A stretch of DNA of 64,000 nucleotides from Desulfuromonas sp. KJ2020. GTDB taxonomy: Bacteria; Desulfobacterota; Desulfuromonadia; Desulfuromonadales; SZUA-540. Position 1 is the stretch's first letter, and every line of letters begins with the position of its first letter. Location: positions 62,001-126,000 of the forward strand of contig NZ_JAKUKE010000001.1 of the NCBI RefSeq assembly GCF_024197615.1, written 5' to 3'. The notes beneath the pieces are model-generated. The model had not been told where the DNA came from. It saw only the letters and a program-made list of their open reading frames with translations, and ran no database searches. Below are positions 7,840 through 16,542 of the stretch, in pieces. The translations under genes and the position numbers were made by a program.

Positions 7840-9285
7840 ATGAATTCGACAAAGCAGGACGATTACCTCAAGGACTGGCAGCAGCGGGAAGAGATCGCCG
7901 AGGCGATGCTCCCCCTCATCGGCCGACTCTATCGCGACCGCAACGTGGTCATCTCCGTCTACGGGCGGACGCTGATCAATCCGTCAACCATCGACATTCT
8001 CAAGGCCCATCGTTTCGCCCGCCAGATTCTGGAGAACGAACTGTCCGTAAGGGACAGCTATCCCCTTCTCAAGGCGATCAGCGAACTGGATCTGGCCCCG
8101 TCCCGCATCGATATCGGCAAGCTGACGGTTCGCTATCAGGCCCAGGCCGCCGGGGAGCCGGTGGAGCAGTTCGTCCGACGTGAACTGACTTCGGTCAACA
8201 CCGGTAAGGGCTCCATGCGTCAGGAACCTCAGGATATCGTCCTTTACGGATTTGGCCGCATCGGCCGCCTGCTCGCCCGGCTTCTGATCGAAAAAACCGG
8301 CGGCGGCGACAAACTGCGCCTGCGGGCCGCCGTTGTACGCAAGGGCAGTGCCGACGATCTCATCAAGCGGGCCAGCCTGTTGCGCCGGGACTCCGTCCAT
8401 GGCTTTTTCCGCGGCGCCATTACGGTCGATGAACAGGAAAACGCCATTGTGGCTAACGGCAACATGATCCGCATTATCTACGCCGATGCCCCTGAAGAGG
8501 TCGACTACACCCAGTACGGCATCAAGGACGCCATCGTTATCGATAACACGGGAAAATGGCGCGATCGCGACGGGCTCGGCCGCCATCTCAAGGCAAAAGG
8601 GACCTCCGCCGTCATCCTGACGGCGCCGGGAAAAGGGGATATCCCCAATATCGTCTACGGCGTCAACAACGAGCTGATCAGCCCCCTCGAAAAAATCTTC
8701 TCCGCCGCCAGCTGCACCACCAACGCCATTGTTCCTGTACTCAAAGCGGTCAACGACCGGTTCGGCATCGTGCACGGCCATGTGGAGACCTGTCATTCCT
8801 ACACCAATGACCAGAACCTGATCGACAACTACCACAAGAACAACCGCCGCGGCCGCAGCGCCCCACTCAACATGGTCATCACCGAGACGGGGGCCGCCAA
8901 GGCTGTCGCCAAAGCGCTGCCGGAGCTGACAGGCAAACTCACCGGCAACGCTATTCGCGTGCCGACCCCCAACGTCTCCCTGGCCATACTCAACCTGACC
9001 TTGACCGAAGGAACCAGCGTTGAGGAACTGAACCGCTATCTACGGGATATCTCTCTCAACTCCGGCCTCCAGCAGCAGATCGACTACACCAACTCCCCCG
9101 AGGTCGTCTCCAGCGACTTTGTGGGCTCCCGGCACGCCGGCATCGTCGACTCACTGGCCACCATCGTCGACGGCAACCGCTGCGTTCTCTACGTCTGGTA
9201 CGACAACGAGTTCGGTTACAGCGCCCAGGTGGTACGCATTGTCGAAAAGATGGCCGGTCTCGAATTGCCGGCCCTGCCGGCCTGA
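7840..9285 (+). CDS. long-form glyceraldehyde-3-phosphate dehydrogenase
   Basis: 481 residues against about 335 for ordinary GAPDH. Residues 1-125 are an extra helical N-terminal region; the dehydrogenase follows. The Rossmann motif GFGRIGR is at 137-143, the active-site SCTTNA has Cys292, and the C-terminal part keeps WYDNEFGYSAQVV. This long subtype occurs in gammaproteobacteria and Desulfuromonadales and is usually separate from the glycolytic Gap; a gluconeogenic role is suspected but not shown by sequence. It sits divergent from fba and ends before a strong hairpin. ATG at 7840 follows AAAAGGAAA. Confidence 0.9.
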   Translation: MNSTKQDDYLKDWQQREEIAEAMLPLIGRLYRDRNVVISVYGRTLINPSTIDILKAHRFARQILENELSVRDSYPLLKAISELDLAPSRIDIGKLTVRYQAQAAGEPVEQFVRRELTSVNTGKGSMRQEPQDIVLYGFGRIGRLLARLLIEKTGGGDKLRLRAAVVRKGSADDLIKRASLLRRDSVHGFFRGAITVDEQENAIVANGNMIRIIYADAPEEVDYTQYGIKDAIVIDNTGKWRDRDGLGRHLKAKGTSAVILTAPGKGDIPNIVYGVNNELISPLEKIFSAASCTTNAIVPVLKAVNDRFGIVHGHVETCHSYTNDQNLIDNYHKNNRRGRSAPLNMVITETGAAKAVAKALPELTGKLTGNAIRVPTPNVSLAILNLTLTEGTSVEELNRYLRDISLNSGLQQQIDYTNSPEVVSSDFVGSRHAGIVDSLATIVDGNRCVLYVWYDNEFGYSAQVVRIVEKMAGLELPALPA

Positions 9286-9352
9286 CTTTTCCTTCAAGAC
9301 ATCAGCGGCCGTCTTCAGACTGGAAGGCGGCCGCTGGCGACAGAACGTCCCA

Positions 9353-9395
9353 AACGAAGAAGGGCCACCTGCTTGGCAGGTGGCCCTTCTTCGTT
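9353..9395. terminator. 20-bp perfect inverted repeat, likely bidirectional terminator
   Basis: The arms 9353-9372 and 9376-9395 are perfect complements around a 3-base loop (TTG). It lies between the convergent GAPDH and rpsU genes. The U-tract is not uniform (CCCTTCTTCGTT), so termination strength is inferred from stem stability. Confidence 0.8.
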
Positions 9396-9419
9396 ACCGT
9401 GATACTTCAATGCGAGAGA

Positions 9420-9614
9420 TCAGTCCGTCTTCATCAGCCGCATTTTTTTACGCAGCCGGCGCTGGGCTTCTTTCTCTTTGCGCTTACGCTTGACGCTGGG
9501 CTTTTCGTAGAATTTGCGCTGCTTCATTTCACGAAACAACCCTTCCTGCTGCAGCTTGCGCTTGAGAACCCGGATCGCCTTTTCGACGTTGTTGTCGACG
9601 ACATGGATTTCCAC
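9420..9614 (-). CDS. rpsU: 30S ribosomal protein S21
   Basis: 64 residues, full length and very basic (pI high by eye). The family opening EIHVVDNNVEKAIRVLKRK and the region FYEKPSVKRKRK are diagnostic. S21 helps the 30S subunit select mRNA at initiation. It has its own promoter at 9683-9711 and is not followed by dnaG or rpoD, unlike the enterobacterial macromolecular-synthesis operon. Confidence 0.97.
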   Translation of the reverse strand: MEIHVVDNNVEKAIRVLKRKLQQEGLFREMKQRKFYEKPSVKRKRKEKEAQRRLRKKMRLMKTD

Positions 9615-9682
9615 TGACTCTTCACCTCGCTTTCTTATCTATTTACACTTCGCCAAGTCTCCCGGGCGAAGGATAAGACGGC

Positions 9683-9711
9683 AACTTACACCAACATCAG
9701 CAAAAAATCAA
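9683..9711 (-). promoter_or_regulatory. sigma70-like promoter of rpsU
   Basis: Reading the minus strand: TTGATT (9711-9706), 17-base spacer, TAAGTT (9688-9683). The -35 lies just past the stop-codon end of the methyltransferase gene, so rpsU can be expressed independently. Confidence 0.55.
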
Positions 9712-9719
9712 TATAAATC

Positions 9720-10841
9720 TCACTCACACTCTCCGTCGACCACAAAGAGTCCGACAGAGAGCCCGCCATTGACCAGATCGGCAATCTTCTTCAAGGGGAG
9801 GCCGACCGCGTCAACCAGCGGCGAGACAGGGCAGAGAATAGCGCGCCGCCAGCCGCCATACTGCCGGGCGTAGACATTCCCCAGCTGACGATAGAGAGGC
9901 GCCAGATCCACCCCTTTTCCCAGGCGCTCCCCATAGGGTGGATTGCACAGAATGGTACCGTGGAAACTGGTGGCCCGGCTGTCGGCCAGATCTGCCACCT
10001 CCAGGCGGACAAGATCGGCGACTCCCGCGCGCTCGGCGTTGCGTCTGGCGGCCGCCAGCGCCACCGGATTGCGGTCAGACCCGCAGATAGGCACCTCAAT
10101 CTCGCGCCTGGCGCGGACAGCTTCCAGCGTGAGAGCCTCCCAAAGCCCCGGCCGAAAACCGGGCCAGTTCATGAAGGCAAAGTGACGTCCTGCTCCCGGA
10201 GGCAGGTTGGCCGCCAGCAGCGCTCCTTCGATAACGAAGGTGCCCGAGCCGCACATGGGATCGACCAGTGGAGCCCGGCCATCCCAGCCCAGCAGCGCCA
10301 GAATACCTGCCGCCAGGGTTTCGCGCAGAGGGGCCTGGGCCGACTCTTCGCGATAGCCGCGGCGGTGCAGCAACTCACCGGAGGTATCGATCGAAATCTG
10401 ACACTGATCGTCGTCAAAGCGCACGAGAACGAGTTGCTCTTCCCCCTGTCCTTCCCCCGCCTGGCGGCCAAGGGCACGATCGATGGCGGCAGCGACTGTT
10501 TCGGCGATACGCCCGCCATGCACGAGCCGGGAACGATGGCTCGCCGATTTCACCCGGACAGCGGTCTCCCGCCGGATGAAGCGCCCCCAGGGCAAACGCA
10601 GGGCCTTTTTGTACAGGTCGGGAAAGTCGCGACTGCGAAAGGTTCCGAGGCGGATCACCACGCGACTGGCCGTACGCAGCCACAGGTTGGCGCGATAGAT
10701 ATCCGCCAGGCCTCCCGTGAACTCCACTCCGCCCGGCACCACGGCGACCCCGGCCATACCGAGCTGGTGCAGCTCGGTAGCGCAGACTGCCTCCAGTCCT
10801 GGAGCCGTCACCGCAAAAAGTTGTCCTTCGAGTTTTTTCAC
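9720..10841 (-). CDS. THUMP-domain rRNA guanine-N2 methyltransferase (RlmL N-half like)
   Basis: SAM-dependent RNA methyltransferase of the UPF0020/RlmL family, 373 residues. A THUMP RNA-binding region occupies about residues 40-150. The methyltransferase core shows VDPMCGSGTF (SAM site) near 195 and the catalytic NPPYGERLG near 305. It matches only the N-terminal half of E. coli RlmL/YcbY; the second (RlmK) half is absent, as in many bacteria. The start is taken as the GTG at 10841, which has GGGGAGGGG just upstream; the in-frame TTG at 10856 overlaps that site. Substrate, 23S rRNA G2445, is by homology only. Confidence 0.85.
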   Translation of the reverse strand: MKKLEGQLFAVTAPGLEAVCATELHQLGMAGVAVVPGGVEFTGGLADIYRANLWLRTASRVVIRLGTFRSRDFPDLYKKALRLPWGRFIRRETAVRVKSASHRSRLVHGGRIAETVAAAIDRALGRQAGEGQGEEQLVLVRFDDDQCQISIDTSGELLHRRGYREESAQAPLRETLAAGILALLGWDGRAPLVDPMCGSGTFVIEGALLAANLPPGAGRHFAFMNWPGFRPGLWEALTLEAVRARREIEVPICGSDRNPVALAAARRNAERAGVADLVRLEVADLADSRATSFHGTILCNPPYGERLGKGVDLAPLYRQLGNVYARQYGGWRRAILCPVSPLVDAVGLPLKKIADLVNGGLSVGLFVVDGECE

Positions 10842-10987
10842 AGCCCCTCCCCGCAACGTTCAGAGCGCCGATCCTAGCACAGGGGCGGCGCCTTGACCAG
10901 AAATCCCCACGTCTTTCCCCCTGCGTCCCCGCATAAATTCTGCTACTATTTCACCATTCAAACCAACAACCGGGAGGCTGTCCTACT

Positions 10988-11905
10988 ATGAATTATTCCG
11001 ACCTGGATATCGACTGGGCGTACCTGCTCGAACGTGTGGAAACCCTCATGGATCTCGGTGAAGAATACCTGGGGCGCCAACTGGCCGAGGTTGAACTCGA
11101 GGCGGAGGTCTTCCAGAACACCCTGGCATTGCGCTGGCAACGACAGGGACCATCCGGATGGCTGGTGCCCGTGCTCTTCCCGGACACGCCGGACCATGCG
11201 GACCTCCTCGGAATCGACGCCACTCTGCAGCGACTCAACCAGAACACCCTGCAGTTCGTCCGGGGCTATCCGGCCAACAATGTGCTCTTGTGGGGCGAGC
11301 GGGGCAGCGGCAAGTCCTCCGCCGTCAAGGGGCTTATCAACCGGTTTTCCAGCCAGGGTCTGCGCCTGGTGGAGGTGCAGAAGGAGGACCTCTTCCAGCT
11401 CCCTCTCATCACCAGCCGCCTGCGCGATCTCAACTATCGCTTCATCCTTTTCTGCGATGATCTGTCTTTTGACGAGTCGGAGATTTCCTACCGGGAACTC
11501 AAGGCCTTGCTCGAAGGCGGCATCGAGGCCCGGCCGGCCAACGTGCTCGTCTATGCCACCAGCAACCGGCGCCATCTCATGCCGGAGCGCTTCGAAGACA
11601 ACGGTCCGGAGGCGGAAATCCACCCCGAGGAGCGCATCGCCGAAAAACTTTCGCTGTCCGATCGCTTTGGTATCACCCTCGGCTTTTATCCCATGTCCCA
11701 GGAGACCTACCTGGCCGTTGTACGTCACTTGAGCCGCCGCCGAAAGATAAAAATATCGGTCAAACGCCTGGAGAGAGAAGCGCTGCAATGGGCGATGCGC
11801 CGCGGCGCCCGCTCCGGGCGGGTCGCCCGCCAGTTCATGGATGACCTCAGCGGGCGACTCCTGATAGAAGCCGATAGAAAAAAACGTCCCGAGCAGGATC
11901 CATAA
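10988..11905 (+). CDS. DUF815-family AAA+ ATPase
   Basis: 305 residues, cytosolic. Walker A is GERGSGKSS near 105 and Walker B is FILFCDDLSFDE near 155; a sensor region YATSNRRHLMPER follows near 195. The family is widespread, with no settled function; members are predicted P-loop ATPases related to replication and clamp-loader-like folds. The residues before 90 are helical and lack a recognised domain. Divergent from the methyltransferase gene. No partner gene is adjacent, so context gives no function. Confidence 0.85.
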   Translation: MNYSDLDIDWAYLLERVETLMDLGEEYLGRQLAEVELEAEVFQNTLALRWQRQGPSGWLVPVLFPDTPDHADLLGIDATLQRLNQNTLQFVRGYPANNVLLWGERGSGKSSAVKGLINRFSSQGLRLVEVQKEDLFQLPLITSRLRDLNYRFILFCDDLSFDESEISYRELKALLEGGIEARPANVLVYATSNRRHLMPERFEDNGPEAEIHPEERIAEKLSLSDRFGITLGFYPMSQETYLAVVRHLSRRRKIKISVKRLEREALQWAMRRGARSGRVARQFMDDLSGRLLIEADRKKRPEQDP

Positions 11906-12210
11906 CCCCCAACAGACTCATCTAGCCCAAACCACAACCTGCTGATTCAAGGCCACTTTTTGCGCTCGTCCACAGTTTCGTGGAAAACCCTGTGGGGAAC
12001 TCAAAAAGGGGCGCGGACAAACCCTTAGAGCATCCCTCTTCACAGCCTTTTGCCCATTTTTTAATCACCGCTTGAGGTGGTAAAAGCGTGCCGAAAAGGA
12101 AAGGATTCTTGAGCTGAATCGCAATCTGGTGTAATAAGAAACGAGGCTAAAATGCCTAGAATAGACGCGCCCTTTCAAGACGCCTTTATCACCCCGGAGG
12201 AAGAGCTCAG
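11906..12210. other. 305-base intergenic region before the J-domain gene
   Basis: No gene supported. The left part has imperfect CCACAG/CTGTGG repeats around 11970-12000 with no U-tract. The right part holds a sigma70-like promoter for the downstream gene: TTGAGC (12109-12114), 17 bases, TAATAA (12132-12137). Confidence 0.6.
12109..12137 (+). promoter_or_regulatory. sigma70-like promoter of the J-domain gene
   Basis: TTGAGC, a 17-base spacer and TAATAA, about 74 bases upstream of the start codon. Good -10 and spacing, fair -35. Confidence 0.5.
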
Positions 12211-12972
12211 ATGGTCCAGATGACCGAAGCCGCCCTTTTTGATGCCTGCCGGATTCTTTTTGGCCCGGAGCTGCACCTCAATCGCGACTTTCTCTTTTAC
12301 CTCCAGCCCGGCGGCGCCAAATCAGCCTACCGCAGCAAAGCCAAGCAGACCCATCCGGATCGCTTTACCGAGACCGAAAAAAAGCGGCAGAACATCCTGT
12401 TTCAGGATCTGACCAGCGCCTACAAGCTGATCAATACCTTTTTGGAGCAGCGGGAAAAAGGACACATCCAGTCTATGCGCAGCGCCGGGCCAGGGGTCAG
12501 AGCCAGTGCCTCTACAGCCAGGACGCGTCCCCCTGCTTCCCCGGCCGGCACCTTTTATGCCGGAAATCTGCCGCAGCGCCATCTGGAATTCGGCCTCTAC
12601 CTCTACTATCGCGGTTATATCTCCTATCAGCAGCTCATTGCCGCGCTTGTCTGGCAGCGAGCCCAAAGACCGGCCATTGGCGAAATCGCCCGCCGCTGGG
12701 GCTGGCTCGACGAAGCCTCCCTGCGCCACATACTCACCGCGCGGGGAGCCTTCAGTCGTTTCGGGCAGCGGGCCGTCAAGCTCGGCGTACTGACTCCTTT
12801 TCAGGTGCAGACACTGCTCCGCTACCAACAGAACCTTCACAAGCGCATCGGCCAGTACTTCGTCGAGAGCAACCTTCTTGACGCGCAGGACATCGAGAAA
12901 CTGGTCGAAGAACTGAGAGCCCACAACCAGCAGGTGGCCACCGGCCGGCGCTCCACCAGTCATCCCTATTAA
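12211..12972 (+). CDS. J-domain protein of unknown function
   Basis: 253 residues. The N-terminal 75 residues look like a J domain: the invariant HPD is present (KQTHPDRF, near residue 50), flanked by helices that fit helix II (YRSKAKQ) and helix III (LFQDLTSAYKLI). A Pro/Ser-rich linker (about 85-115) joins a C-terminal helical region with paired sequences such as EFGLYLYYRGYISYQQLIAALVWQ and RAVKLGVLTPFQVQTLL, resembling repeats found in GspE/PilB N-terminal-like domains. A DnaK co-chaperone role is likely from HPD; the client is unknown. GGAGGA at 12197-12202 supports the 12211 start. Convergent with aat. Confidence 0.75.
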   Translation: MVQMTEAALFDACRILFGPELHLNRDFLFYLQPGGAKSAYRSKAKQTHPDRFTETEKKRQNILFQDLTSAYKLINTFLEQREKGHIQSMRSAGPGVRASASTARTRPPASPAGTFYAGNLPQRHLEFGLYLYYRGYISYQQLIAALVWQRAQRPAIGEIARRWGWLDEASLRHILTARGAFSRFGQRAVKLGVLTPFQVQTLLRYQQNLHKRIGQYFVESNLLDAQDIEKLVEELRAHNQQVATGRRSTSHPY

Positions 12973-12990
12973 GGACTTTGTTCGCCCTCC

Positions 12991-13683
12991 TCACCCCTCA
13001 CTCGGGAAAGGAGCCGGCGAAGGCGTCGCGGTCGGGACCACCCCCGCCTGACGCAGGCGGCTGAGGTACGCGGTTCGCGAGATCCCCCTCCCACCCAGGG
13101 AAGCCAGATGCGAGGTGGGCAGCTGGCAGTCAATCATATCGAAATGGTACGCCGCCAGCCGACGGGCCAGAAAAACCATCGCCACCTTCGACGCGTTGCT
13201 TTGGCGGTGAAACATCGACTCGCCGAAAAAACAGCGCCCCAGACAGACCCCGTACAGTCCGCCGACCAGTTCATCCCCCTGCCAGCATTCCACCGAGTGC
13301 GCGAAACCCATCTTATACAGCCGACCGTAGGCGGCCAGCATGCCGTCGGTGATCCAGGTCCCCGTATCTTCCTGGCGGTCTGGCCCGCAGGCCAGCATGA
13401 CTTCAGTAAAGGCGCGGTCAATCGTCAGCTGGAAGGAGCCCCGGCGAATCACCTTGTCGAGACTGCGGGAGACATGAATAGCCGTTGGCTCAAGGATGAA
13501 CCGGGGATCGGGCGACCACCAGAGCAGGGGATCGCCTTCGTTGAACCAGGGAAAGATGCCGGAGGAATAGGCCAGCAGGAGACGCGGCGGGGTCAGATCA
13601 CCACCGACAGCCAGCAGCCCATCAGGCTCGGCCAGATGAGGTGGCGGAAAAAGCAGCTGGTCAGCCAGTTGGAAGACGGGCAC
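12991..13683 (-). CDS. aat: leucyl/phenylalanyl-tRNA--protein transferase
   Basis: Adds Leu or Phe to N-terminal Arg/Lys, creating N-degrons. 230 residues, normal length. Motifs: GLLAVGGDLTPPRLLLAY, GIFPWF, WWSPDPR, AHSVECWQG, GGLYGV, FGESMFHR and DCQLPTSHLASLGG. It starts 21 bases after the clpA stop codon on the same strand, so it belongs with clpS and clpA in one operon that encodes both the tagging and the recognition steps of this pathway. Confidence 0.96.
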   Translation of the reverse strand: MPVFQLADQLLFPPPHLAEPDGLLAVGGDLTPPRLLLAYSSGIFPWFNEGDPLLWWSPDPRFILEPTAIHVSRSLDKVIRRGSFQLTIDRAFTEVMLACGPDRQEDTGTWITDGMLAAYGRLYKMGFAHSVECWQGDELVGGLYGVCLGRCFFGESMFHRQSNASKVAMVFLARRLAAYHFDMIDCQLPTSHLASLGGRGISRTAYLSRLRQAGVVPTATPSPAPFPSEG

Positions 13684-13704
13684 CGACGACTCTCCTGAAA
13701 CGCC

Positions 13705-15960
13705 TCAGTCGTAGGAAAAAGTCAGGGCGTCCTGACGCAGACCGAGGCGCACGGTCCCGCCCTTGCTCAGCCGTCCGAAGAGGATTTCGCTGGCAATGAC
13801 ATCGCTGACTTCCGTCTGAATGAGACGGGCCAGCGGGCGAGCGCCGTAGACCGGGTCGTAGCCCCGCTGGGCGAAATAGCGGCGGGCGGCCGGGGAGACC
13901 TTGAGGACAACCCCCTTCTCTTCCAGGGGCGTGGCCAGCTCGTTGAAAAACTTGTCGACGATGCGGACAATCACCTCCTCGGCGAGGCTGCTGAAGGCGA
14001 TGATGGCATCGAGACGATTGCGGAACTCGGGGGAGAAGGTGCGTTCCACGGCGTGGCGTGGATCTCCCGTCGAGGCCGTTTTGCTGAAACCGATGGGGTT
14101 GGCGCTCATTTCCCGGGCGCCGGCGTTACTGGTCATGATGAGAACGACGTTGCGAAAATCGGCCTTCTTGCCATTGTTATCGGTGAGGGTGCCGTGATCC
14201 ATGACCTGTAGCAGGATATTGAAAAGATCGGGATGAGCCTTTTCGATCTCGTCCAGCAGCAGGACCGCATAGGGGTTCCGGATGATGGCGTCGGTGAGCA
14301 GCCCCCCCTGTTCAAAACCGACGTAACCCGGGGGTGAACCGATCAGCCGCGCCACCGAATGCTTCTCCATGTATTCACTCATGTCGAAGCGGATAAACTC
14401 CACACCCATCTGGGCGGCGAGCTGTTTGGCGACCTCCGTCTTGCCCACCCCGGTCGGGCCGGTGAACAGAAAGGACCCGGTGGGCTTTTCCGGGTGGCCC
14501 AGGCCAGCCCGGGAGCGCAGCACGGCACGGCACAGAGCATCGATGGCCGGATCCTGCCCGAAGACGCGCGCCTTGATATCGCGGGCGAGGGTCTTGAGCC
14601 GCTGGCGGTCGCGGGCCGAGACCTGGCGCTGCGGAATGCGGGCGATGCGGGCGATCACCTCTTCGATTTCCCGGATGCCCACCTCCTGCCGGGAACGCGG
14701 GTGCAGCCGGAAGGAGGCGCCGACCTCGTCCATCACGTCAATGGCCTTGTCCGGCAGGTGACGGAAGTTGATGTGGCGAGCCGACAGCTCGGCGGCGGCC
14801 CGCAGCGCTTCGTCGCTGTAGCGGACACCGTGGTGCTCTTCATAGTGGGATTTCAGCCCCTGGAGAATGGCGAGGGTCTCTTCGACGCTCGGCTCGGGAA
14901 CATCGATTTTCTGGAAGCGGCGGGACAAAGCCCGATCCTTCTCAAAAAGATTCTTGTATTCCTCGTAGGTGGTCGACCCGATACAGCGCAACTCACCAGA
15001 GGCCAGCACCGGCTTGAGAATATTGGAGGCATCCATTGAGCCGCCGCTGGTGGCACCGGCGCCGACCACGGTGTGGATTTCGTCAATAAAGAGAATGGCC
15101 TTGCCTTTTTTGGCCAGGGCGGCCAGCACCGCCTTGAGCCGTTCCTCGAAATCTCCGCGGAATTTGGTCCCGGCCAGCAAAGCCCCCATGTCGAGGGAAA
15201 ATATCTCAAAATCAGCCAGCATGTCCGGCACCTCGCCCCGCGCCATGGCCAGCGCCAGCCCTTCGGCCAGCGCCGTCTTGCCGACCCCCGGTTCGCCGAC
15301 ATAGATGGGGTTGTTCTTGCGCCGCCGACACAGCACCAGCAGCGTCCGCTCGATTTCCGCCTCGCGCCCAATGAGGGGATCGATCTTACCGTCCCGGGCC
15401 TTATCCAGCAGATTGACGGTAAAGAGTTTCAAAGGATCCTTGGCCGGAGCCGTCTTGGTCCCGCCTCCTCCCGTGTCCTCACGCCCTGGAACAGGCGAGC
15501 CTTCCCCTTCGCCTTCCTGCCGGGACGGCATCTTAACGACCCCGTGGGAAATATAATGCAACACATCCAGGCGGCTGACCCCCTGAAGCTTGAGAAAATG
15601 GGAAGCGTGAGAGTTCTTCTCTTCCAGAATCGCCACCAGCACATCCCCGACGGTGATCTGCTTTTTGCCGGAGGCATGCATATGAACCACAGTACTCTGC
15701 AGAACCCTCTGCAGCCCAACGGTCTGTTCAGGCACCTCTTCACTTTCGCTGGCGACACTCTCCAGCTGGTTGGTCATGAAATCTTCGAGCATGGCGCGAA
15801 GGGTTTCGGGATCGCCTCCGCAGTTGCGAATAATGTCCTGCCCTTCGCCATCAAAAAGAATGGCGTAGAGCACATGTTCCGTCGTGAGATATTCATGACG
15901 GCGGCGCTGGGCTTCCCGCACCGCCAGAGAAAAGGTGATCTGTACTTCCTGGTTGAACAT
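13705..15960 (-). CDS. clpA: ATP-dependent Clp protease ATP-binding subunit ClpA
   Basis: AAA+ unfoldase that feeds substrates to ClpP. 751 residues. The double Clp N-domain (about 1-145) is followed by D1 with GEPGVGKTALAEGLA and LFIDEIHT, then D2 with GPTGVGKTEVAKQLA and LLLDEIEKAHPD. The tripeptide IGF in ANPIGFSK is at the place of the ClpP-contact loop. The start is the ATG at 15960, with GGACGGAG just upstream; the in-frame upstream residues overlap the end of clpS and look non-coding. It is 17 bases after clpS. A charged, Gly-rich linker near residues 150-175 separates the N-domain from D1. Confidence 0.96.
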   Translation of the reverse strand: MFNQEVQITFSLAVREAQRRRHEYLTTEHVLYAILFDGEGQDIIRNCGGDPETLRAMLEDFMTNQLESVASESEEVPEQTVGLQRVLQSTVVHMHASGKKQITVGDVLVAILEEKNSHASHFLKLQGVSRLDVLHYISHGVVKMPSRQEGEGEGSPVPGREDTGGGGTKTAPAKDPLKLFTVNLLDKARDGKIDPLIGREAEIERTLLVLCRRRKNNPIYVGEPGVGKTALAEGLALAMARGEVPDMLADFEIFSLDMGALLAGTKFRGDFEERLKAVLAALAKKGKAILFIDEIHTVVGAGATSGGSMDASNILKPVLASGELRCIGSTTYEEYKNLFEKDRALSRRFQKIDVPEPSVEETLAILQGLKSHYEEHHGVRYSDEALRAAAELSARHINFRHLPDKAIDVMDEVGASFRLHPRSRQEVGIREIEEVIARIARIPQRQVSARDRQRLKTLARDIKARVFGQDPAIDALCRAVLRSRAGLGHPEKPTGSFLFTGPTGVGKTEVAKQLAAQMGVEFIRFDMSEYMEKHSVARLIGSPPGYVGFEQGGLLTDAIIRNPYAVLLLDEIEKAHPDLFNILLQVMDHGTLTDNNGKKADFRNVVLIMTSNAGAREMSANPIGFSKTASTGDPRHAVERTFSPEFRNRLDAIIAFSSLAEEVIVRIVDKFFNELATPLEEKGVVLKVSPAARRYFAQRGYDPVYGARPLARLIQTEVSDVIASEILFGRLSKGGTVRLGLRQDALTFSYD

Positions 15961-15977
15961 GGGAACTCCGTCCTTTT

Positions 15978-16292
15978 TCAGACTTTTTCGAGGCTGCACC
16001 TTAAAGGAAAACCCTCTTTCCTGGCCATGGCATGAACTCTGGCAACCTTCGTTTCGGCAATTTCAAAGGGGTAGATGCCGCACTCCCCGACGCCTTTCAG
16101 ATGAATATGCAGCATGATGCGGTTGGCCTCGGTGGGAGTCTTGTGAAAGATCGTTTCGAGGGCGGCGACCACAAATTCCATGGTCGTGTAGTCGTCGTTG
16201 TGCATCAGTACCCGATACGGGGGAGGGAAAGTGACCTTTTCCTTCTCGGTAACGGCGGGTTTTACTCCCGGCGATGACAGGGGTTTATCCAC
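15978..16292 (-). CDS. clpS: ATP-dependent Clp protease adaptor ClpS
   Basis: N-recognin that binds N-terminal Leu, Phe, Tyr or Trp and delivers proteins to ClpA. 104 residues. Seen: YRVLMHNDDYTTMEFV (NDD binding pocket), the helix with MLHIHLKG, and CGIYPFEIAETKV. Starts with GTG at 16292, supported by AGAGGAGAACT directly upstream. First gene of clpS-clpA-aat. Confidence 0.96.
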   Translation of the reverse strand: MDKPLSSPGVKPAVTEKEKVTFPPPYRVLMHNDDYTTMEFVVAALETIFHKTPTEANRIMLHIHLKGVGECGIYPFEIAETKVARVHAMARKEGFPLRCSLEKV

Positions 16293-16542
16293 AGTTCTCC
16301 TCTTCTGACAGGGTCATTATTAAAAATCATGCTAGCACAGCTTCGGCAAAACTTCCATCCTTTGCCCCCGTCGGCGCGGACAGGTTGCGCCCCGGCAAGA
16401 TCATGACATCCTAACGAAAATCGCCTCTTCCGGAATTGACTTCCTGGCCATCTCGGGGAAAATCATAGGAAGGTTGTAAAGATTCCGAGCAGATTCGGAC
16501 CCAAGAATTTCGTGAGCGCAAGCTTTTACCTGACAGGCCGCC

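Noticed and set aside
11960-12005. CCACAG/CTGTGG repeats as DnaA boxes or a replication origin
   Set aside because: No TTATNCACA box clusters, no AT-rich unwinding region and no dnaA or dnaN nearby.
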